The notes: generated by a model not told the origin, from the sequence alone. DNA of 64,000 nt from Azotobacter chroococcum (GCF_004339665.1 NZ_SMMU01000015.1:42603-106602); one strand, 5' to 3'; counted from the first letter of the stretch, positions 47,692 to 56,563 are shown. Numbers and translations: made by a program.

Positions 47692-48680
47692 TGGACAGTG
47701 CCGACCTGAATGTTCTGCGCAGCGTGCTGGCCTGGCGGCAGGCCGGCCAGCGCGTGCTGCTCTACACGGTGGTGCAGACCTGGGGCAGCGCGCCCCGGCC
47801 GCCCGGCGCCATGCTCGCCCTGCGCGGCGACGGCATGCCGGTCGGCTCGGTATCCGGCGGCTGCATCGAGGACGACCTGATCGAGCGGCTGCACGACGGG
47901 CGCAGCGCGCCGGGCCGGCCGGTGTCCCTGGTGACCTACGGGGTGACCCGCGAGGAGGCGGCGCGCTTCGGCCTGCCGTGCGGCGGCACCCTGCGTTTGA
48001 CCGAGGAGGAGGTGCTGGAGACCGCGTGGGTCGAGACGCTGCTGGCGCGCTGCGAAAACCATGAGCTGGTCGCCCGCGAGCTGGATTTGGCCACCGGCTC
48101 GGTCAGTCTGCACGAGGCTTCCCGCGGCGATGCCCTGAGCTTCGACGGGCAGCGCCTGCGCGCGGTCTACGGGCCGCGCTGGCGCCTGTTGCTGATCGGC
48201 GCGGGGCAGCTGTCGCGCTATGTCAGCGAGATGGCACGGATGCTCGATTTCGAGGTGCTGATCTGCGACCCGCGCGAGGAGTTCGCCTTCGGCTGGGAGG
48301 ACGGCAGCGCCCGCTTCGTGCCCGGCATGCCGGACGATGCCGTGCTGGCCATCGAGCCGGACGAACGCACCGCCATCGTCGCGCTGACCCATGATCCGCG
48401 CCTCGACGACATGGCGCTGCTCACCGCGCTGCAATCCCGCGCCTTCTACGTCGGCGCCCTCGGCTCGCGGGTCAACAGCGCCAAGCGCCGCGAGCGCCTG
48501 GCCTTCCTCGGCCTGGCGGCAGGCGACATCGCGCGCCTGCACGGCCCCATCGGCCTGCCGATCGGCAGCCGGGTGCCGGCGGAGATCGCCCTGTCGCTGC
48601 TCGCCGAGATCGTCGCGCTGAAGAATGGCGTCGCCGACGCCAGCCGGCCGGCCCGTCAGGCCAGCGAGCAGCCGGCATGA
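47691..48680 (+). CDS. xdhC: XdhC/CoxI-family molybdoenzyme maturation protein
   Basis: 329 residues. N-terminal XdhC_CoxI domain (VVQTWGSAPRPPGAMLAL, SVSGGCIEDDLI) and C-terminal Rossmann-like XdhC_C domain (LLIGAGQLSRYVSEMARML, ALTHDPRLDDMAL, YVGALGSRVNSAKR). It binds and sulfurates the molybdenum cofactor for insertion into the large subunit. TGATG links it to the preceding gene and ATGA to the next. Confidence 0.93.
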
Positions 48681-49282
48681 GCGGCGGCATCTGCGCCGTG
48701 CTGCTGGCGGCGGGGCAGGGCAGCCGCTACCGCGCGCTTGCCGGGGCGGGCGAGGACAAGCTGCTGGCGCGCTGCCGCGGTCGCGACGGCAGCGAACGGG
48801 CGGTGCTGGAGCATGCGCTGCTGGCGCTGCGGGCTAATCTCGAGCGGGTGCTGCTGGTGACCCGGCCCGGCAACGGCGGGGCGATCGCCCTCGGCGAGAC
48901 GCATGGCTGCGAAGTCCTGATCCTGGATTCGGCGGGAATGGGCGAGAGCATCGCCGCGGCGGTGAGCCATGCGGAGGATTGCGCGGGCTGGCTGATCGCC
49001 CTGGGCGACATGCCGTTCATTCTGCCTTCGACCGTCGGGCGTGTGCTGCGGGCGCTGGAGGAGCACCCGCTGGTGGTGCCCACCTGGCAGGGGCGCTACG
49101 GTCATCCGGTCGGCTTCGGCAGGGGTTGCCGGGCGGAGCTGGCGGCCCTGGACGGCGACCGCGGAGCGAAGCGCTTGCTGCGCGAGGGGCGGGTGCACGA
49201 GCTGGCGGTCGAGGATCGCGGCGTGCTCCGGGATGTCGATACGCCGGCGGCGCTCGGCTTCACCGATGCGCTGCCGGATTGA
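48677..49282 (+). CDS. mocA: MocA/MobA-like molybdenum cofactor nucleotidyltransferase
   Basis: 201 residues, nucleotidyltransferase fold. AVLLAAGQGSRYRAL is the nucleotide loop (usual GxSxRxG altered), followed by LGDMPFILPSTVGRVL (metal Asp) and GHPVGFGR. It is expected to make molybdopterin cytosine dinucleotide (MocA-type), which suits the xanthine-oxidase-family enzyme upstream. It is the last gene of the four-gene operon. Confidence 0.9.
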   Translation: MSGGICAVLLAAGQGSRYRALAGAGEDKLLARCRGRDGSERAVLEHALLALRANLERVLLVTRPGNGGAIALGETHGCEVLILDSAGMGESIAAAVSHAEDCAGWLIALGDMPFILPSTVGRVLRALEEHPLVVPTWQGRYGHPVGFGRGCRAELAALDGDRGAKRLLREGRVHELAVEDRGVLRDVDTPAALGFTDALPD

Positions 49283-49291
49283 GCCGGCTGT

Positions 49292-49912
49292 TCAATGCCG
49301 CGGTTGCTGTTCGTCCTGCGGCACCCAGTTCAGGCGGCGCACGGGGCAGTCAGGCGTGCCGGAATGGCCGGCGCAGCTCGAAACCATTGTCTGCTGACCC
49401 TGCTGTTTGGTGTTGCTCCAGACCCAGGGCGCCACGATGTCCTGCTTGGGCTGGCTCCAGAGCCCGCGGCGTTCCCGCTTGGCTGCGGTCTCGTCGGGCA
49501 GCAGGTGGACCGGCGGCGCGGCATGGTCGTGGGCGACCCAGGCTGCTCCACGGCGGACCATCTCGCGATTGATGTCTTTGCCCTCGATGAGCACCTGCGC
49601 CACGCTGCGCCCGGCCATGTCGCGGGCCTGCACCTTCAGGGTGGCGCGCTTGCCGAGCGCCAGGGCGGAGAGCGTCTGGCGGGCCTTGTCGCTGTAGGGC
49701 TGGCTGGGGTTGGGGGCGTCGATATTGGCCAGGCGGACGTGGATCTGCCAGTCGTCGGAGGTGAGCAGGCTGAGGGTATCGCCATCCAGGACCTCGACCA
49801 CCTGGCCGGTGATCTCCTCGGCCATAGCCGTGTTGCTGCCCAGCAGCAGCAGCACGGAGAGCAGGCTGCCCTTGAGGGCCGCCTGATGTGCAAACGGGGT
49901 GCGATGAATCAT
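49292..49912 (-). CDS. Exported SNase-like (thermonuclease-fold) protein
   Basis: 206 residues with a signal peptide (HQAALKGSLLSVLLLLGSNTAMA) and a staphylococcal-nuclease-like domain: VVEVLDGDTLSLLTSDDWQ, HVRLANIDAPNPSQPYSDKA and RDMAGRSVAQVLIEGKDINR. The Arg of VRL and the later Arg are kept, but the catalytic Glu that normally follows DAP is Asn. Nuclease activity is therefore doubtful. A GGAGG site precedes ATG 49912. It converges on mocA (9 bp between stops). Confidence 0.85.
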   Translation of the reverse strand: MIHRTPFAHQAALKGSLLSVLLLLGSNTAMAEEITGQVVEVLDGDTLSLLTSDDWQIHVRLANIDAPNPSQPYSDKARQTLSALALGKRATLKVQARDMAGRSVAQVLIEGKDINREMVRRGAAWVAHDHAAPPVHLLPDETAAKRERRGLWSQPKQDIVAPWVWSNTKQQGQQTMVSSCAGHSGTPDCPVRRLNWVPQDEQQPRH

Positions 49913-50033
49913 GTATTTGCCTCCTTGCGGGGGGCACCGATCCCCCGTGACGTGAATGCTCTTGTTTCCAGACTGCCTGGCTGAAATCATTGAACCCTGT
50001 CACATGCCGGGCAAAATGCTAGCCAATGGCTTT

Positions 50034-50052
50034 AATGATGGCAATCATTATC
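50034..50052. promoter_or_regulatory. Candidate Fur box
   Basis: AATGATGGCAATCATTATC matches the 19-bp Fur consensus GATAATGATAATCATTATC at 15 positions, and is part of the dyad TAATGAT-GGCA-ATCATTA (50033-50050). It lies in A/T-rich DNA between the divergent nuclease-like gene and phnN, next to a possible -35 (TTGCAA, 50054). Zur sites look similar, so zinc control is an alternative. Confidence 0.5.
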
Positions 50053-50126
50053 TTTGCAAGGGACAACCTGTAAATACTAAAAGCAAGCAATCCTTAGAAA
50101 ACTGCGATTGCCGTTCGGATGACACC

Positions 50127-50195
50127 ATGATTCTTGTGCTTTTGCCGGAACGTTTCGGCACCTGGGTTCGCTGGTACGGCGAGGGGGAGGGATGA
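50127..50195 (+). CDS. Possible 22-residue leader peptide before phnN
   Basis: ATG 50127 opens a 22-codon frame (MILVLLPERFGTWVRWYGEG, then EG) whose TGA overlaps the phnN ATG as ATGA. This is a coupling arrangement. A weak GGA is the only ribosome site. The product is not recognised; the purine-rich end simply contains the phnN Shine-Dalgarno, so chance is possible. Confidence 0.25.
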   Translation: MILVLLPERFGTWVRWYGEGEG

Positions 50196-50758
50196 ACGTG
50201 CATGGCCGGTTGTTCTACCTGATGGGGCCTTCGGGCGCCGGCAAGGATTCCCTGCTGCTGCGTGCGCGCGAACGCCTCAGTGCAGGTTCCTGTCTGATCG
50301 CCTCGCGCTACATCACCCGTCCGCCCGAACTGCAGGGGGAAAACCATCTGTGGCTGAGCGAGGCCGAGTTCCAGCAGCGACTGGCGCTCGGCACCTTCGC
50401 CCTGCACTGGAGCGCCAATGGCTACCGCTATGGCATCGGCCTGGAGATCGACTGCTGGCTGGAGCGCGGGCTGGACGTGCTGGTCAACGGCTCGCGCGCC
50501 CATCTGGATCAGGCCCGGCTGCGCTATGGCACGCGTCTGCTGCCACTGCTGCTGCAGGTCGATCCGGCGCTGTTGCAGCAGCGGCTGAGCGCCCGCGGCC
50601 GGGAGACGCCGCAGGAGATCGCCGCGCGGGTCGAACGCGCCCGGCAGCTGTCGGCCGAGCGCCCGGCGGATGCCGTCGTCATCGACAACAGCGGGGCGCT
50701 GGAGCAGGCCCTCGAAGGGCTCCTGGAGGCCGTGCAGCGGCAATCGCTACCCGGCTAG
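50192..50758 (+). CDS. phnN: Ribose 1,5-bisphosphate phosphokinase PhnN
   Basis: 188 residues, P-loop kinase related to guanylate kinase. Walker A MGPSGAGKDSLL, ASRYITRPPELQGENHLWLS (substrate lid) and FALHWSANGYRYGIG are diagnostic for PhnN, which makes PRPP from ribose 1,5-bisphosphate in phosphonate breakdown. GGGGGAGG precedes the ATG. No other phn gene is present, so it may serve PRPP supply more generally; two phosphoribosyltransferases are encoded a few kilobases downstream. Confidence 0.92.
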   Translation: MNVHGRLFYLMGPSGAGKDSLLLRARERLSAGSCLIASRYITRPPELQGENHLWLSEAEFQQRLALGTFALHWSANGYRYGIGLEIDCWLERGLDVLVNGSRAHLDQARLRYGTRLLPLLLQVDPALLQQRLSARGRETPQEIAARVERARQLSAERPADAVVIDNSGALEQALEGLLEAVQRQSLPG

Positions 50759-50766
50759 CACGCGCT

Positions 50767-50827
50767 CCCTCCGGCGTTTCATGACAGGCCTACTAATATG
50801 AAACCGTGGCCTGTCATCCCCGGAGGG
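50767..50827 (+). promoter_or_regulatory. Nested dyad covering the usp ribosome-binding site
   Basis: Two nested perfect arms: CCCTCCGG (50767-50774) with CCGGAGGG (50820-50827), and ATGACAGGCC (50781-50790) with GGCCTGTCAT (50808-50817). The loop TACTAATATGAAACCGT holds a -10-like TAATAT. The outer right arm contains the GGAGGG Shine-Dalgarno of the next gene (ATG 50835), so the stem would hide it in RNA. Alternatively the inner dyad is a DNA operator. Confidence 0.5.
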
Positions 50828-50834
50828 TTTCCCC

Positions 50835-51776
50835 ATGAGCCAGTTCCAACGCCTGTTGCTGGTCGTCACCCCGGACATGTGTCGAACACCGGCCTTCGAG
50901 CGTGCTGCTGCCCTGGCCAGGGTCAGCGGCGCGCCACTGCACATGGCGCTGTTCACTCATGTGGAAACCCTGGCGGCGGTTGGCCGCTTCAACCCGGAGG
51001 GGATGAAGCAGGCCGTGGACAGCTACCTGGCCGGCCATCGCGAGTGGCTGGAGGAGGAGGCCTCGATCCTGCGTGAGCAGGGCTTGCAGGTGACCACCGA
51101 GGTGGTCTGGAGCAAGCGCCCGGAGGAGGAAATCATCACCCATGTGCGGGAAATGCCAGTGGACCTGGTGATCAAGGACGTGCGCCCGGAGTCGGCGGTG
51201 ATGCGCGCCTTCGTCACCCCGCTGGACTGGCAGCTGCTGCGCCGCTGCCCCGTGCCGCTGCATCTGGTGACCGATGCGCACAACCCGCTGCCGCTCAAGG
51301 TGGCGGCGGCGGTCGACCCCTTCGTGCATACCGACGGGGCCAGCGAGTTCAACGACCGGATCGTCCGCGCGGCCGGCGATCTCGCCCTGCAGTGCAGCGC
51401 CGAGTTGCATCTGCTGCATGCCTGCAACGCCCAGGGCGGCCAGCCGTTCGGCAGCGCCACGCTCAACCTGCCCTGGCTGGGCACGCTCGGGGCGAAGATG
51501 AAGAGCACGGCCCAGGAGGCCTTCCGGCTGCTCGCCGATCGCCACGGCGTACCGGAAAGGCAGCGGCATTTTCTGCTGGGGCCGCCGGTCCCGACCCTGA
51601 CCGATTACGCCAGCCGCCACGAGATCGACGTGGTGGTGCTGGGCAGCAGTCTGCGCAAGTCCTTCGAATACGAGATTCTCGGCAGTACCAGCGAGGCGCT
51701 GCTCTACCGATTGCCGTGCAGCGTGCTGGTGGTCCACCCGGAAGGGGTCTGCGAGCCCGACTACCACAGGAGATGA
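50835..51776 (+). CDS. Tandem-domain universal stress protein (UspE-like)
   Basis: 313 residues with two Usp domains (about 1-150 and 155-305). The first starts FQRLLLVVTPDM; the second ends VVVLGSSLRKSFEYEILGSTSEALLYRLPCSVLVV, whose G-2x-G-9x-G(S/T)-type ATP loop is partly kept in the second domain only. UspE-type proteins act in stress survival, motility and anaerobic physiology. Three bases separate it from the GroEL gene, so the two form an operon behind the dyad at 50767-50827. Confidence 0.9.
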   Translation: MSQFQRLLLVVTPDMCRTPAFERAAALARVSGAPLHMALFTHVETLAAVGRFNPEGMKQAVDSYLAGHREWLEEEASILREQGLQVTTEVVWSKRPEEEIITHVREMPVDLVIKDVRPESAVMRAFVTPLDWQLLRRCPVPLHLVTDAHNPLPLKVAAAVDPFVHTDGASEFNDRIVRAAGDLALQCSAELHLLHACNAQGGQPFGSATLNLPWLGTLGAKMKSTAQEAFRLLADRHGVPERQRHFLLGPPVPTLTDYASRHEIDVVVLGSSLRKSFEYEILGSTSEALLYRLPCSVLVVHPEGVCEPDYHRR

Positions 51777-51779
51777 GGC

Positions 51780-53393
51780 ATGGCGAAGACCCGTATCCTG
51801 TTTCGCAACGCCGCGCGCGAGAAGGTCCTGCAGGGGGCGACCCAGCTGGCCGACGCGGTGCGCGTGACCCTGGGGCCGAAATCCAAGTCGGTGCTGATCC
51901 AGCGCCAGTGGGGCGCGCCGACGGTCTGCAACGATGGTGTGACTATCGCCAAGCAGGTGGATCTGGAGGATGCCGAGGAGAACCTCGGTGCGGCCATGCT
52001 GCGCCAGGCCGCCGAGCGTACCGGCGAGGCGGTCGGTGATGGCACCAGCACCTCCACGGTGCTGGCCCAGGCGATCTTCGCCGACGGCGTGCGCAACGTG
52101 GTCGCCGGCGCCAGCGGCATCGATCTCAAGCGCGGCCTCGACCGTGGCCTCCAGGTAGCCGTCGCTTCCCTGAAAGCGCAGTCGCGGCCGGTGCTGGCGC
52201 GCCGGGAAAAGGCCCAGGTCGCCAGCATCTCCGCGCACAATGACGAGCAGATCGGCGAGCTGGTGGCCGAGGCCATGGAGAAGGTCGGCGGCGAGGGCGT
52301 GATCACCGTCGAGGAGTCGAAGACTACCGAAACCATCCTCGAGGTGGTCGAGGGCATGCAGTTCGAGCGCGGCTACGTGTCGCCGTACTTCGTCACCGAT
52401 CCCGAGAAGATGCAGGTGGTGCTGGAGGATGCCTTCGTCCTGCTCTGCGAACAGAAGGTCAGCCTGCTGCAGGACCTCATCCCCCTGCTGGAGGAGGTCG
52501 CCAAGGCCGGCCGGCCAATGCTGTTCATCGCCGAGGACATCGAGGGCGAGGCCCTGGCCACGTTGATCCTCAACCACATCCGCGGCGTGCTGCATGCGGT
52601 GGCGGTCAAGGCGCCGGGGTTCGGCGACCGGCGCAAGGAAATGCTGGAAGACATCGCCGTGCTGACCGGCGGCGAGGTGATCAGCCGCGATCTGGGACGC
52701 AGCCTGGCGGACACCACCCTGGCCCAGCTCGGCCGTATCCAGCGCGTGGTGGTCGACAAGGAAAGCACCACCCTGATCGGCGGCGCCGGCGATTCGGCGG
52801 CGCTCGAGGCGCGGATGAAGCAGATCCGCGCACAGCTCGACAAGACCGGCAGCGACTACGACCGCGAGAAGTTGCAGGAGCGGCTGGCCAAGCTCGCCGG
52901 CGGCGTGGCGGTGATCCGCGCCGGGGCGCCGACCGAGGCGGAGATGAAGGCCCGCAAGGATGCCCTGGATGATGCCATTGCCGCGACCAAGGCGGCCATC
53001 GCCGAAGGCATGGTGCCCGGCGGCGGTCTGGCGCTGCTGCGCGTGGTGCCGGCGCTGCTCGCCGAGGAGGCGCAGGTCGAGGGCGACGAGCGCACCGGCC
53101 TGCAGATCCTGCGTCGCGCCCTGGAGATGCCGGTGCGGACCATCGCCGAGAACTCCGCGGTGGACGACGGCGTGGTGGTCGCCCGGCTGCTCGCCGAACA
53201 GGGCAGCATCGGTTTCGACGCTGCGCAGAACCGCTATGTCGACATGTTCGAGGCCGGCATCATCGATCCGACCAAGGTGGTGCGGGTGGCGCTGGAGAAT
53301 GCGGTGTCGGTGGCCAGCATCCTGCTGCTGACCGAGGCGACCATGACCGAGCTGCCCGAGCCCAAGTCCCTGGAGCCGCGTCTGCCGGAGTGA
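51780..53393 (+). CDS. groEL: GroEL-family chaperonin, accessory copy without GroES
   Basis: 537 residues, a complete GroEL fold: [16 protein letters not shown], nucleotide site [12 protein letters not shown] (housekeeping GroEL has GDGTTTATVLAQ; catalytic Asp kept), [31 protein letters not shown], and VEEGxVPGGG-like [13 protein letters not shown]. It departs from housekeeping copies in early residues ([12 protein letters not shown]) and lacks the Gly-Gly-Met tail, ending [13 protein letters not shown]. No groES lies next to it. It is probably a specialised paralogue that borrows the main GroES. It follows usp directly and converges toward hsp20. Confidence 0.95.
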   Translation: MAKTRILFRNAAREKVLQGATQLADAVRVTLGPKSKSVLIQRQWGAPTVCNDGVTIAKQVDLEDAEENLGAAMLRQAAERTGEAVGDGTSTSTVLAQAIFADGVRNVVAGASGIDLKRGLDRGLQVAVASLKAQSRPVLARREKAQVASISAHNDEQIGELVAEAMEKVGGEGVITVEESKTTETILEVVEGMQFERGYVSPYFVTDPEKMQVVLEDAFVLLCEQKVSLLQDLIPLLEEVAKAGRPMLFIAEDIEGEALATLILNHIRGVLHAVAVKAPGFGDRRKEMLEDIAVLTGGEVISRDLGRSLADTTLAQLGRIQRVVVDKESTTLIGGAGDSAALEARMKQIRAQLDKTGSDYDREKLQERLAKLAGGVAVIRAGAPTEAEMKARKDALDDAIAATKAAIAEGMVPGGGLALLRVVPALLAEEAQVEGDERTGLQILRRALEMPVRTIAENSAVDDGVVVARLLAEQGSIGFDAAQNRYVDMFEAGIIDPTKVVRVALENAVSVASILLLTEATMTELPEPKSLEPRLPE

Positions 53394-53626
53394 GGGGCGG
53401 GGCTGTGGGGCTGCTTGCGCTTGTGGGTGAGTCGTTCAGGGCATCGCCAGCAGGCGCCATCCCGGCGATCGAGCGATCGGTGTGTCGGTGCACGTATCGG
53501 GGAGGGGGCAAATGCCTTGGGCTTTGGCTGGGGCGCGGTCCGGTGATGGCGGCCGGTTGTGGCCTCGATCACCCGCGCCCCCAGGGGGTTCCTCATGCGC
53601 TCCAGATTGCTGTCAGCTCCGCGCGA

Positions 53627-54202
53627 TCAATGGGTGGTGGACTGGGTCGCCGGCTTGTTGATGCCGATGACGCGTTCTGGTTGCTGTGCCTCGGGGCGCT
53701 TCGGCAGGGTGATGCTCAGCACGCCCTTGTCGAAGCGGGCTTCGATCTTGTCGGCGTCGATGCTGTCCGGCAGGGCGAAGCTGCGCTGGAAGGCGCCATA
53801 GCTGCGCTCGCAGAGGTAGCGGCCCTTGCTGCTCTCTTCGCGTTCGCTCTTCTTCTCGCCCTTGAGCATCAGGTTGCCGTTGCACACCTTGAGCTCGATG
53901 TTCTGCTCGTCCATGCCGGGCAGTTCGGCGGTGATGAGGATGGCCTTGTCCTGCTCGACGATGTCCACCGCCGGCATGCTGGCCATGCCTCCGGCGCCCC
54001 GACTCAAAGGCTCCATCTCGAAGCCGCTGCGTCCCGTCGGCCAGAACGGCGACATGCGGTCGAAGTCCTCCAGCAGGTGGTCGATCTGCCGGCGCAGGTT
54101 GCTCAGAGGACGCCAGGGATCGGTAGAGGCGGCCGTTGGCTGCTGGGACTGCTGGGGCTGCTGCTCCTTGCCTGCGGGGACGTTCTGATTTGCTTGAGCC
54201 AT
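53627..54202 (-). CDS. Small heat-shock protein, Hsp20 / alpha-crystallin family
   Basis: 191 residues. An N-terminal Gln/Pro-rich arm (about 1-75) precedes the alpha-crystallin domain (about 78-178), with MPAVDIVEQDKAILITAELP, YLCERSYGAFQRSFALP and the signature FDKGVLSITLPK. The final I-x-I-like motif (VIGINKP) supports oligomer formation. ATG 54202 is preceded by GGAGG. The 233 bp after groEL, into which both genes read, shows no clear terminator. Confidence 0.93.
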   Translation of the reverse strand: MAQANQNVPAGKEQQPQQSQQPTAASTDPWRPLSNLRRQIDHLLEDFDRMSPFWPTGRSGFEMEPLSRGAGGMASMPAVDIVEQDKAILITAELPGMDEQNIELKVCNGNLMLKGEKKSEREESSKGRYLCERSYGAFQRSFALPDSIDADKIEARFDKGVLSITLPKRPEAQQPERVIGINKPATQSTTH

Positions 54203-54422
54203 GGTTATTTCCTCCATGTGGTTGATGGAAAAGGAAAGTTCAACCGCACCTCAGTCAAGCACATGCCTGGCCGAATACCATGTCCCGGCCGGGGCAGGCG
54301 ACGAAATACCGGGCAGTGCTCGATGGGGAAAGGATAGTATTCCCTCGCCATGGCCGCCGCTTGCGCCAGCGGCTGGGCGCTTCCGCCTGTCGTGTGCATC
54401 TTATGCAGAGGATTGAATCATC

Positions 54423-55247
54423 ATGGTCAGCCTGGTTCCGCGGCCCATGCAGTTGCTCGAGTTCCATGACGAAGGAGAGGGATGCCGGCAGTTCAGCTTC
54501 GCCCTCCAGTCGCCGCGACCCGGCGATCAGGCCGTGATGCCCGGCCAGTTCTTCATGCTGACGGTCCCCGGCGTGGGCGAGGCGCCCTTCAGCTACGTCC
54601 GCCCGCCGGACTGGCAGGGGCGCTTCTCCGCGCTGATTCGCAAGGAGGGCGCGATGAGTCCGGCCCTGTTCGGGCTGGAGCCGGGCGCGCGGCTGGGCTA
54701 TCGCGGAGCCTTCGGCATCGGCTGGCCGGACCTCTCGGGCGTCCGGCGGGTACTGGTGGTCGCCGGCGGCAGCGGCTTGGCGGCGCTGGCCGGGCTGATC
54801 GAGGCGCTGATCCGCGGCGGCCGGCAGGATGCCCTGACCCTGGTCTACGGCGCGCGCAGCCCCGGCCACCAGGTGCTGGCCCGGGAGCGCGCGCAGTGGC
54901 GGGGCGCTCTGGAACTCATCGAGATCCTCGAGCGGCGGGAGGACGGGCGCGTCGGGGGCAGCCCGCTGGAGCCGCTGCAGGCCCAGCTCGCCGCTCAGCT
55001 CCCGGAGGCCGTGCTCTGCTGCGGCCCGGAGCCGATGATGCAGAGCGCCGCCGAACTCTGCCTGGTGCACGGCATGCCGCCGACGGCCATCTGGCTGTCC
55101 ATCGAGCGGCGTCTGGAGTGCGGCATGGGCCGTTGCGGGCGTTGCCATGTCGGGCGCAGCTCAGCCTGTCAGGAAGGGCCGGTCTATCGCTACGACCGCT
55201 ATCTCGACCGGCTCGCCGAGGAGCAGGATGCGCGCCGGCCCTGCTGA
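54423..55247 (+). CDS. FAD/NAD(P)-binding oxidoreductase with C-terminal 2Fe-2S centre
   Basis: 274 residues of the ferredoxin-NADP-reductase superfamily, resembling dihydroorotate dehydrogenase electron-transfer (PyrK), HydG/HyhG and anaerobic sulfite reductase B subunits. FAD domain about 1-105 (MPGQFFMLTVPGVGEAPFSY), NAD(P) domain about 110-225 (LVVAGGSGLAALAGLI, LCCGPEPMM), and the Cys cluster CGMGRCGRCHVGRSSAC at the end. It moves electrons between NAD(P)H and a partner protein that is not next door. It is divergent from hsp20 across 220 bp. In Burkholderia-type low-oxygen loci and hydrogenase clusters similar proteins appear; role here is inference. Confidence 0.85.
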   Translation: MVSLVPRPMQLLEFHDEGEGCRQFSFALQSPRPGDQAVMPGQFFMLTVPGVGEAPFSYVRPPDWQGRFSALIRKEGAMSPALFGLEPGARLGYRGAFGIGWPDLSGVRRVLVVAGGSGLAALAGLIEALIRGGRQDALTLVYGARSPGHQVLARERAQWRGALELIEILERREDGRVGGSPLEPLQAQLAAQLPEAVLCCGPEPMMQSAAELCLVHGMPPTAIWLSIERRLECGMGRCGRCHVGRSSACQEGPVYRYDRYLDRLAEEQDARRPC

Positions 55248-55273
55248 GCTAGCGCCATTCCTTCAGTTAGTAG

Positions 55274-55765
55274 TTAGTTGCGTTCCCAGCGGACCCTCAC
55301 CAGGGTCTGGTCGTCGCTGTAGTGGTAGTCGGCATGGCCCTTGTAGGCCGCTTCCAGCGCATGCCCCAGGCGGTTCGCCAGATGCATGCCGGTGGTCGTC
55401 ACCACCAGCCCTTCGGGATCGTCGCCGATGGTCATCAGCCGTTCGAGGGGATGCTCGCGCTTTTCCAGCGCCTCGGTGTTGCGCAGCAGGTTGCAGATCT
55501 CGTCCGAGTGCTCCTTGACGAAGCGGCCGGCCAGGGTCAGGTTGCCGGCCGGGGCCTTGTCGGCGATGCGCCGGCAGGCCGGGCAGACGCAGCGCTCGGC
55601 ATGCTCGGCGTCGTCCAGCCCCTGCCAAGACCAGCGTCCGGCCTGGTAGGAGACCCCGCATTCCGGACAGAGCGCATTGCCGTGGGCATGCCAGTGGCGG
55701 AGATAGGGGTCGTGGAGTTCGGGCTTGAACAGTTGATCGCTCTGACTCTGACGCTGCTTGTCCAT
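55274..55765 (-). CDS. BCAM0308-like zinc-motif protein
   Basis: 163 residues. Two CxxC pairs (CPECG near residue 34, CPACR near 65) could hold zinc. After DPYLRHWHAHGNALCPECG comes GRFVKEHSDEICNLLRNTEALEKREHPLERLM, and the protein ends in a basic/beta region (DYHYSDDQTLVRVRWERN). It matches the BCAM0308 family, named after a gene in the Burkholderia cenocepacia low-oxygen-activated locus; function unknown, the fold suggests RNA or protein binding. ATG 55765 with GAGGTG is chosen over an ATG 9 bp earlier. It is convergent with the flavoprotein gene. Confidence 0.75.
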   Translation of the reverse strand: MDKQRQSQSDQLFKPELHDPYLRHWHAHGNALCPECGVSYQAGRWSWQGLDDAEHAERCVCPACRRIADKAPAGNLTLAGRFVKEHSDEICNLLRNTEALEKREHPLERLMTIGDDPEGLVVTTTGMHLANRLGHALEAAYKGHADYHYSDDQTLVRVRWERN

Positions 55766-55882
55766 GACGAGCACCTCGCTGCATGGTGTGTCCGGCTATC
55801 CGTCGCGATTTCCGACTGTCCATCCCTGGCGCGGTTTTATTGGGCCAGACTCAAAGCATAGAAGTGCAGCGGAGCCGTGCAA

Positions 55883-56563
55883 ATGAGCCTGAACATTCCT
55901 TTTCCCGACCGGGTCCAGGCCGGCCGGAACCTGGCCGAACACCTGAGCTCGCAAGGACCCTGGACAAATGCCCTGGTGTTGGCCCTGCCGCGCGGCGGAG
56001 TGCCGGTGGCCTACGAGGTGGCCAGCCGCCTGGGACTGGAGCTGGACATCCTGGTGGTGCGCAAGCTCGGCCTGCCAGGGCATCAGGAGCTGGCGATGGG
56101 CGCCATCGCCAGCGGCGGGGTGCAGGTGATGAACGAGGACATCGTCCATTACGCCCATGTACCGCCGGCCACCATCGAGCACGTCGCCGATCGCGAGCTC
56201 CAGGAGCTGCAGCGGCGCGAGCATGCCTATCGCGGGGAGCGGGCGCAGCCGTCGCTGCGCGAGCGCCCGGTGATCCTGATCGACGACGGTCTGGCGACCG
56301 GCGCCACCATGCGCGCGGCCATCGAGGCGGTGAGGCGGTTGGGGGCGACGAGCGTGATCGTCGCCGTGCCGGTTGGTGCGCCGGAAACGGTCGGTCAGCT
56401 ACGCCGGCTGGCAGATCGGGTAATCTGCCTGTACACGCCGCAGGAGCTCAGCGCGATCGGCTACTGGTACCGCGATTTCAGCCAGGTTTCCGACCGCGAA
56501 GTGCAGGAGCTGCTGCAGCGGGCATGGTCAGAAAAAAAGAAAAATGGAGAAAGACAAGCATGA
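55883..56563 (+). CDS. Phosphoribosyltransferase-family protein
   Basis: 226 residues, type I PRTase fold. The PRPP loop is VILIDDGLATGATM; the N-terminal part has LALPRGGVPVAYEVASRLG and VVRKLGLPGHQELAMGAIA, typical of the stand-alone predicted phosphoribosyltransferases that neighbour dienelactone hydrolases and Usp genes. The base substrate is unknown. ATG 55883 is preferred over an ATG six bases earlier for spacing to GGAG. ATGA couples it to the hydrolase gene. Confidence 0.87.
   Translation: MSLNIPFPDRVQAGRNLAEHLSSQGPWTNALVLALPRGGVPVAYEVASRLGLELDILVVRKLGLPGHQELAMGAIASGGVQVMNEDIVHYAHVPPATIEHVADRELQELQRREHAYRGERAQPSLRERPVILIDDGLATGATMRAAIEAVRRLGATSVIVAVPVGAPETVGQLRRLADRVICLYTPQELSAIGYWYRDFSQVSDREVQELLQRAWSEKKKNGERQA

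Noticed and set aside
54203..54422. Heat-shock sigma-32 promoter before hsp20
   Set aside because: CTTGAC and TTGAAC occur but no CCCAT-like -10 at 13-15 bp spacing was found, so no call was made.
50759..55882. Anr/FNR boxes in the stress cluster
   Set aside because: No TTGAT-N4-ATCAA match was seen in the intergenic regions inspected.
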